64,000 nt of DNA from Brucella haematophila (lineage in GTDB: Bacteria > Pseudomonadota > Alphaproteobacteria > Rhizobiales > Rhizobiaceae). The notes below the pieces were generated by a model. It made no database searches, had not been told where the DNA came from, and was given only the letters and a program-made list of their open reading frames with translations. This document shows, piece after piece, positions 58,415 to 64,000 of this stretch; within the stretch, counting starts at the first letter, position 1; every line of letters begins with the position of its first letter. The stretch covers positions 124,001 to 188,000 of the forward strand of contig NZ_VCPE01000006.1 of NCBI RefSeq assembly GCF_005938105.1, in the 5' to 3' direction. The position numbers and the translations under genes are program-made.

Positions 58415-59256
58415 CAATCAATCTCGAAAGTTACCCGTCGCCGGACGTGATCGAACCGATTGAGTTCGAGCAAATACTTGCCGACATGCAGGATGAGCTA
58501 ATTCGTTTGTTTCCTGCAATCGAACCTACGCTCGCGCTGAAAAGCGCGCTTTCAAATAAGTTGCTGCAAGTTGCGGCATTCCGGGAAATCCTTGTCCGTG
58601 CTCGCGTCAATGATGCAGCCCGGGCAAACCTCTTGGCGTTTGCAACGGGTGCGGACCTTGAACACCTTGCGGCGTTCTACGATGTCGAGAAATTGGAAGG
58701 GGAAGACGACGAAGCTTTCCGCAGCCGGACAGTTCTCGCCATCCAAGCCCGTTCACCTGCGGGGGGTGCGAACTGGTATAAAGCGGCGGCCAGACGCGCC
58801 GACGTTCGTATCCGGGACGTTGCCGTCTATCGTGAGGATTTCTGGCCGATTATTCACGTCGCCATTCTATCCCGCGAAAACGACGGCATTCCCGATGCTG
58901 CTATGCTTGACGCGGTTCGGACGATCGTCACGAGCGACGACGTGCGGCCGTTAAACGATACGGTTGTCGTCGAAGCGGCTGTCCAGAACCGGACGGACAT
59001 TGAGGCGAATGTTTGGCTACTTCCGTCGGCTCCGCTCGCGGATTTGACGCCGCTTCAAGATGCTCTGCGGAAGGCTTGGACAACGGAAACCGGGATCGGC
59101 TTCGACCTCGTGCCGTCTTGGGTTGAGGCGCGCTTGCATATGGCAGGCGTTCAGCGTGTGGAAATGCTTAGTCCGAGCGCCCCTCTCGTCGCAGCGCCCG
59201 GCACTGCAATCGCCATAGGCGAGATAAAACTCAACTACATGGGGCGCGATTACTGA
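58411..59256 (+). CDS. Baseplate protein J
   Basis: 281 residues. Starts LESYPSPDVIEPIEFEQILA; ANLLAFATGADLEHLAAFYD and SPAGGANWYKAAARRADVR are typical of the P2 gpJ family. Forms the baseplate wedge. Overlaps gpI by one base. Confidence 0.93.
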   Translation: MTINLESYPSPDVIEPIEFEQILADMQDELIRLFPAIEPTLALKSALSNKLLQVAAFREILVRARVNDAARANLLAFATGADLEHLAAFYDVEKLEGEDDEAFRSRTVLAIQARSPAGGANWYKAAARRADVRIRDVAVYREDFWPIIHVAILSRENDGIPDAAMLDAVRTIVTSDDVRPLNDTVVVEAAVQNRTDIEANVWLLPSAPLADLTPLQDALRKAWTTETGIGFDLVPSWVEARLHMAGVQRVEMLSPSAPLVAAPGTAIAIGEIKLNYMGRDY

Positions 59257-60065
59257 TGATCGAACGTATCGCATTGCTTCCGGGCAATGCGACGGCGCTG
59301 GAAACGGCATTCTCGGAGGCTCTTGACCGAACCCCGGAACTGTCGCCCGGCATCGTCGAATTGCGCGGGTTCAAGTTTCATCCAATCGACAGTGTTATTC
59401 CGTATCTCGTCGCGGAGTATGGCTTGTCAGAGGTCGCCGAGTTCATCCCCAACCTGCGGGACGTCATTCGCGAAGGTATCCAATGGCAGCGAATTATTGG
59501 AACGCCCGCAGCGATCCACAAGGCATTACGCTGGATAAATCACGACGGTGATATTGAGGAGTTTCCGGCGACGGCGCGCAAATGGTGGTGGTTTCAAGTC
59601 CACCTCCCGTTTGAACCGACCAACACTCAATTCTTGCGGCCGACAACGCAGCTTGTTCAATCTTCGAAGCCCTTACGCTCCGAGTTCGCGCGCCTGACTG
59701 CGGGATGGGACGTTCGCGCATTTCGGCTCAATGAGCACCGGCTCAACGGCGGGGCTGGACTGAACACATGGTCCGGCACCCGCAAGGAACCCGGCGGCCC
59801 GGTGATTTCGATCCGCGTCAATCACCGCAAGCAAGTCATTGTCCCGACGGGCGGGCGTGTCGACGTCAAAGACGTCCAACACATTGAGACGGTTCGCACC
59901 GTCAAATCAATCATTCCAGTGAGCCAGCTTTCAGCGCGTTTCGCATCGCTGGCGGCGGTTCGGGTCGAGTACCGCAACCGCGCAACGGTCGCATTCCAGA
60001 ATGCGCCGTTTGTTCATCAACCTTTCGGCGCTCCGGTGCCGCGTGTCCAAACAGGATCAGAATAA
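59256..60065 (+). CDS. Tail protein I
   Basis: 269 residues. LLPGNATALETAFSEALDR then IPYLVAEYGLSEVAEFIPNL and GTPAAIHKALRWIN match P2 gpI (176), with a longer C-terminal part (about 170-269) having no match in P2. Links baseplate to fibre. Confidence 0.88.
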   Translation: MIERIALLPGNATALETAFSEALDRTPELSPGIVELRGFKFHPIDSVIPYLVAEYGLSEVAEFIPNLRDVIREGIQWQRIIGTPAAIHKALRWINHDGDIEEFPATARKWWWFQVHLPFEPTNTQFLRPTTQLVQSSKPLRSEFARLTAGWDVRAFRLNEHRLNGGAGLNTWSGTRKEPGGPVISIRVNHRKQVIVPTGGRVDVKDVQHIETVRTVKSIIPVSQLSARFASLAAVRVEYRNRATVAFQNAPFVHQPFGAPVPRVQTGSE

Positions 60066-60583
60066 TGGCTGTCTTTACCCAAGATGGGCGCGTCGCATTG
60101 GCGAAAGCGCTCTACGACATGACGCTCTTTCTCGCCGTCGGCGAGGGCCTGCCGGAATGGGATGACCAGCCCCGCCCGACAACGCCGGAAGAGCAAGCGG
60201 CTCAAGACGCCGCATGGTCAATCCTGACCGGCCTCGAAAATGCAGTCGGCATGACGAGAACCCGCGACAAGTATTTCGTGGTGCCCGATCCCAACGGCGA
60301 AATCGTCATGGCAGACGGTGCGAAGTTTTCCCAAAGCTCCGAACCGACCGGGTTCATCTTCATCCGGTTTCAACTCGACCTCGACGACGCCAGCACAAAC
60401 ACGTTGCGCGAAACGGGCATGTATGTCGGCACAAAATTGGCCGAGAGCGTGCCCGCCGGTGAGATGTATATCCCCGTCGCCAACGTCGTCGATCTTGGGA
60501 AAATGATCGAGGTCGATCGCTTCTCGCCAATCATTCGCGATGGCTCGATCGGCCAGACATTCACTTTCGTTCTGACAATGTGA
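60065..60583 (+). CDS. Tail-associated protein, fibre-like
   Basis: 172 residues. YDMTLFLAVGEGLPEWDD and FVVPDPNGEIVMADGAKF, then FIFIRFQLDLDDASTNTLRE. Families like this sit between I and the fibre genes in Rhizobiales phages. Structural role inferred from location. TAATG overlap with gpI. Confidence 0.58.
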   Translation: MAVFTQDGRVALAKALYDMTLFLAVGEGLPEWDDQPRPTTPEEQAAQDAAWSILTGLENAVGMTRTRDKYFVVPDPNGEIVMADGAKFSQSSEPTGFIFIRFQLDLDDASTNTLRETGMYVGTKLAESVPAGEMYIPVANVVDLGKMIEVDRFSPIIRDGSIGQTFTFVLTM

Positions 60584-60589
60584 GGTGCC

Positions 60590-63500
60590 ATGAGCAGCAT
60601 CATTAAGCGCGCCGGTTACGGTGATCGGTTTGATCGCGCGTTACGTCGCCACGCAATCGCGTTTCAGGACGTCGGCCGCGACAAGAAGGGTATCTATCTT
60701 CAATCGACCGACTTGAACGAAATGCAGTCGATGAATATCGATCACATGCGGCGCGGGTTTGATTATATCCTTCAAGACGGCCGCGTCATGGATGGTCAAG
60801 ACCCCGTCGTCGAAATTGAGGATGACGACCATATTCGCGTGCGCCTCCCGGCCTGCCCGATTTACATCGAAGGTATCGTCCACGACGTGCCTGCCGCGAC
60901 CTTTGTTCTTCCAAACAAAGGCGACCTGACGATCGGTGTCAGAAGCTCGCAAGTCCTCGTAACCGATGTGGTCGACGTGGATTTGAAAGGTTCGATCCCC
61001 GGCACGGAAGCCTACATGGAGGAAGGTCCGAGCCGGATTGAAATTACGGTCCTTTGGGGACATTCGCAGGACGGCGACCCCGAGCCGCTTGTTTCGGTTT
61101 ATCAGGTCCGGGACGGCGTTATCCTCACGACGTCAACAAACATCGACTTTTCGGAAATCTACAAGGCGATCGAAGGCTATTCGCGCGAGAGCAACGGGTC
61201 GTATGTCTTCAACGGCTTCCTGATTACTGCGCTCGGCCCAAAGCCGGACGGAAAACAGGGGTTCTCCGTTTCAGAAGGAACGGCCTACGTGAACGGCCGC
61301 CGCATCGTGCGGCGACAATCATATCCGTTTGATGTTGAGGAAAAGCCGGACCTTCGCAACGTTGACGCCGAGCCGCACCCTTTTACCGAGGCGACCGGCG
61401 GAACGCAGACGTTCAAGGTATCCAAGGCACCGATTTCGAGTGTTCGTCGGGTAACAGTGGAAAAGGAGGTCACCGAAAGCGTCCTTCACGGGCCGTACTC
61501 CGGCGTCGTCGATCCGCTGGAACACCCGTCGGTCACTGCGATCCTTGAAATCAAACAGGGCAGTACGGTCTATACCTCGCCCGCAAGCTGGCTGCTTTCG
61601 CAAGGGCAAATTGACTGGTCGCCTTCCGGCGTGGAACCCGCGCCCGGAACGACTTATACGGTCAAATATCGGTACAACGAGAATATCCAGCCGGACGAAG
61701 TCACCCGCGACAGTGTCACGGTGACCGGGGCCGCCAAGGATACGAATGTTCTTATAGACTATGCATACAAGCTGCCTCGCATAGACGCTGTTTGCATGGA
61801 TATGACCGGGTCTATGGTTTACGTGACGGGCACTTCTGCGGTGTCTCGCCCCCGCCCTCCGATTGTGTCGGACAGCATGATCGAACTCGCCCGGATTTCG
61901 AACGATTGGGGTCAAAAGCCCCTCGTCGAGGTTACCGGCGTCCGGAATGTGCCTTACAGCGAAATTCAGGACATTAGAACGATGTTGCTCGACGTGTACG
62001 ACCTCGTTGCGCAGGAACGTCTTAAGAACGACGTCTCCGCTCGCGATGTTGGCGCAAAGCGTGGCCTGTTCGTCGATCCGCTTCGCAATGACGCCATGCG
62101 GGATCAAGGCATCGCGCAGACGGCGGCCGTTTTCGGCGGCAAGATGACCTTGCCGATTTACGCTCGCATGCACGAATTTCCGGCATTCGTTGGTATCCGT
62201 CATTTGGATTTCTCCGAAGTCGCTGTCATTCGCCAGCCACGGCGAAGCAAGGCGATGAAGATCAATCCATATCAGACGTTCACTCCGATGCCAGGGCGCG
62301 CGAGCGTCGAGCCTTCAACCGACATTTGGACCGACAAGCAGACGGTCTGGACGTCGCCGGAAACACAGGCTTTTGAAGCTGGCGAAGGTGAATTCATTAG
62401 CGGCATCTCGCTTGAGCAAAGGGTCGAGAAAGTCAGCGAGCGCGTCGTCAATGCCGAATTCATCCGGCAGCGAGACGTTAACTTCCGGCTGGAAGGCTTC
62501 ATCGAAAATGAAACTTTGGTGCTCGTCGAGTTCGATGGCGTGCCCGTTGTGCCTACCGTGTCGGGGCCTGCCGATGAGGACGGCGTAATTACGGGGCATT
62601 TCACAACGCCGCCGAACATTCCGGCCGGTTCGAAGTCCATTTACTTTGAAGGCTCGGTCGGAACGGAAGCCGGTTGCACCTATGTCGGACGCGGTTCGAT
62701 CACGGTTGAGGAGTATCGCCTTACGTCGTCGCTCGAAACGACGACGGACACGATGCCCCAACCCGTCGTCAATAACACCGTCATCAATAACGTGACGAAT
62801 GTCACCAACGTAACGAATGTTGCGGCGAATAACTCGACGCCGATCCGCAGAGAGGGCGGCAGCGATGGCGGCGGCGGGCACGACCCGCTTGCGCAGACTT
62901 TTACGCTCGCTCAATCGTGGTGCTTGTCGGGCATCCGACTGATGTGCGCAAAAGTGGGTTCGCGAAGCAACTCGATTGCGGTGCAGCTTCGAACGGTTGA
63001 GGTCGGCATGCCGACGCAAACCGTTCTTGCCGAGGCGTTCGTTCCCGGTACTGACCTTGTCGAAGGCGAAGTCTTTACGGCACGTTTCAACTTCCCGGTT
63101 TTCATCCAAGGTGGCCGGGAATTTTCATTCGTGGCGCTAACGGACGACGCGGAGCATTCGTTGTTTGTGGCTGAGATTGGCAAGATCGACCTCGACACGA
63201 ACGCGGTCATTTCAGAGCAACCGTTTACGGTTGGAGTGCTGCTTTCATCGTCGAACGCTTCGACTTGGACGGTTCACAACGAGGCCGATCTTTGGTTTGA
63301 AATGCTCGGCTGTCGCTTTGATCCTGTCGAACGGGTTGTCCCGATCGGCACATTCAAGGCGAACAAAATGTCGGACGTGATTATTCGTGCAGGCGTCGAA
63401 TACCCCGACCCTTCGGTCGATATCTCGATCCGGCTCCGCCGACCAAGCGGCGAAGTAATCACTTCGGCACCATCGCAAACGATCCGGTTCGACGAGTATA

Positions 63501-63904
63501 TCCAGAATGAGGATATCCAAGTCGAGGCCGTCTTGCGCGGAACCGAACGCATAACGCCGTTCTTGTTCCCCGATATCCAGATTATCGAGGGCGAGTTACA
63601 GACAACCGCGAACTATGCAACGCGAGCAATAGACGCCGCCGACACAAACAAAGTGTTGGTGACGCTCGACGCCCGCTTGCCTGCCGGTTCCTCCGCGACG
63701 GTCCAGATTGGAATGCCGGGCGACTACCCGAACATTCCGGTTTCAAGTGCAACCCAACTCGGCGACGGCCTCGTCGAGCAAACCTTTATCCGATCCGCCT
63801 ACGCGGCGGCCCTCCTCGATGCGCGCACGTTGATTACGATTACCGGCACGCCTGCGGCGCGGCCGGAGTTGTCGGCGGTTCGCATGTTACTTTCAAAGGT
63901 GTGA
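60590..63904 (+). CDS. DUF4815-type large tail fibre/baseplate protein
   Basis: 1104 residues. The DUF4815-like N-part is about 5-560 (IYLQSTDLNEMQSMNIDHMR, FNGFLITALGPKPDGKQGFS), followed by a beta-rich C-part with an Asn-rich short repeat NNTVINNVTNVTNVTNVAAN near 722-742, and further jelly-roll-like regions. Probably a tail fibre or host-recognition component. AGGTGCC precedes the start. Confidence 0.82.
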   Translation: MSSIIKRAGYGDRFDRALRRHAIAFQDVGRDKKGIYLQSTDLNEMQSMNIDHMRRGFDYILQDGRVMDGQDPVVEIEDDDHIRVRLPACPIYIEGIVHDVPAATFVLPNKGDLTIGVRSSQVLVTDVVDVDLKGSIPGTEAYMEEGPSRIEITVLWGHSQDGDPEPLVSVYQVRDGVILTTSTNIDFSEIYKAIEGYSRESNGSYVFNGFLITALGPKPDGKQGFSVSEGTAYVNGRRIVRRQSYPFDVEEKPDLRNVDAEPHPFTEATGGTQTFKVSKAPISSVRRVTVEKEVTESVLHGPYSGVVDPLEHPSVTAILEIKQGSTVYTSPASWLLSQGQIDWSPSGVEPAPGTTYTVKYRYNENIQPDEVTRDSVTVTGAAKDTNVLIDYAYKLPRIDAVCMDMTGSMVYVTGTSAVSRPRPPIVSDSMIELARISNDWGQKPLVEVTGVRNVPYSEIQDIRTMLLDVYDLVAQERLKNDVSARDVGAKRGLFVDPLRNDAMRDQGIAQTAAVFGGKMTLPIYARMHEFPAFVGIRHLDFSEVAVIRQPRRSKAMKINPYQTFTPMPGRASVEPSTDIWTDKQTVWTSPETQAFEAGEGEFISGISLEQRVEKVSERVVNAEFIRQRDVNFRLEGFIENETLVLVEFDGVPVVPTVSGPADEDGVITGHFTTPPNIPAGSKSIYFEGSVGTEAGCTYVGRGSITVEEYRLTSSLETTTDTMPQPVVNNTVINNVTNVTNVTNVAANNSTPIRREGGSDGGGGHDPLAQTFTLAQSWCLSGIRLMCAKVGSRSNSIAVQLRTVEVGMPTQTVLAEAFVPGTDLVEGEVFTARFNFPVFIQGGREFSFVALTDDAEHSLFVAEIGKIDLDTNAVISEQPFTVGVLLSSSNASTWTVHNEADLWFEMLGCRFDPVERVVPIGTFKANKMSDVIIRAGVEYPDPSVDISIRLRRPSGEVITSAPSQTIRFDEYIQNEDIQVEAVLRGTERITPFLFPDIQIIEGELQTTANYATRAIDAADTNKVLVTLDARLPAGSSATVQIGMPGDYPNIPVSSATQLGDGLVEQTFIRSAYAAALLDARTLITITGTPAARPELSAVRMLLSKV

Positions 63905-63907
63905 TAA

Positions 63908-64000
63908 ATGGCCAACACGGCAAACTACAATTGGCCTTTGCCGTCTCCATCCGGCATTCAGATGAATGAGGTCGCTAAAATTGCGACCTCATTCACGGCG
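63908..64000 (+). CDS. Tail fibre-like protein, 5' part only
   Basis: 31 codons to the window edge, starting MANTANYNWPLPSPSG, an opening common for small phage fibre/adaptor proteins. A 13-bp perfect inverted repeat lies in codons 19-30. No more can be said. Confidence 0.6.
   Translation, partial: MANTANYNWPLPSPSGIQMNEVAKIATSFTA
63963..63995. repeat. 13-bp perfect inverted repeat at a fibre gene start
   Basis: TGAATGAGGTCGC (63963-63975) is matched by GCGACCTCATTCA (63983-63995) with loop TAAAATT; in coding sequence. Confidence 0.75.

Noticed and set aside
19320-64000. Insertion sequence or transposon
   Set aside because: No transposase; the serine recombinase is tied to a tRNA junction and phage genes.
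19364-64000. Second copy of the tRNA 3' end (attR)
   Set aside because: I looked for the TTCGAATCCCTCCTCCGC core further right and did not find it; phage genes continue to the window edge.

Overview
The window looks like chromosomal DNA of an alphaproteobacterium of the Brucella/Ochrobactrum group. The host part (1-19,286) has a cell-cycle cluster read by protein similarity as sciP, eipA, chpT, a lone receiver protein, ctrA and a fliJ-like gene. GANTC (CcrM-type) sites are dense upstream of ctrA. This fits Rhizobiales gene order and my recollection that eipA, chpT and ctrA are neighbours in Brucella.

Host layout: a dppABC-type peptide importer on the minus strand (dppC runs off the left edge); a HugZ-type haem protein; an ArsR regulator followed by a SpoU/TrmH RNA methyltransferase; a divergent EamA exporter/LysR regulator pair; mnmA; sciP; a small GNAT protein; a membrane-anchored coiled-coil protein; eipA; chpT; a receiver; ctrA; a fliJ-like gene; an AbrB-type membrane protein; and a two-gene nucleotide-sugar operon (Gfo/Idh oxidoreductase and DegT aminotransferase). 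It ends in a CAT-anticodon tRNA (tRNA-Met).

From the 3' end of that tRNA to the right edge the window is a temperate prophage. Its right end, and so attR, is outside. The left border has a large serine integrase whose last codons lie antisense inside the tRNA. A long leftward operon (about 20.8-32.6 kb) carries small zinc-binding proteins, an ASCH-like protein, SSB, a Dda/RecD2-like helicase, a C5 DNA methyltransferase with seven internal PLPT repeats, two DEDD exonucleases, a YqaJ exonuclease and a likely annealing partner. A CI-like repressor (33.1-33.8 kb) sits at a divergent control region. A rightward early operon (33.9-41.05 kb) encodes a RuvC-like resolvase, a primase-helicase, a toxin-antitoxin pair and an SRAP protein. 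It meets, only two bases away, a second leftward operon (41.05-47.1 kb) of mostly unknown small genes, including a secreted nuclease and a split HTH/WYL regulator.

All three early transcription units are flanked by copies of one 17-bp palindrome, GTTAGA-N5-TCTAAC, the probable CI operator. Between the early genes and the late operon is a 0.7-kb non-coding region with ten CCGGACA boxes and a strong terminator. The late operon (47.8 kb to the edge) is a mosaic: lambda-type packaging and head genes (Nu1, GpA, portal, gpW, S49 protease with internal scaffold start, gpD, gpE), then P2-type baseplate genes (V, W, J, I) and fibre-like proteins. That points to a contractile-tailed phage. No sheath, tube, tape-measure or lysis gene is visible in the window.
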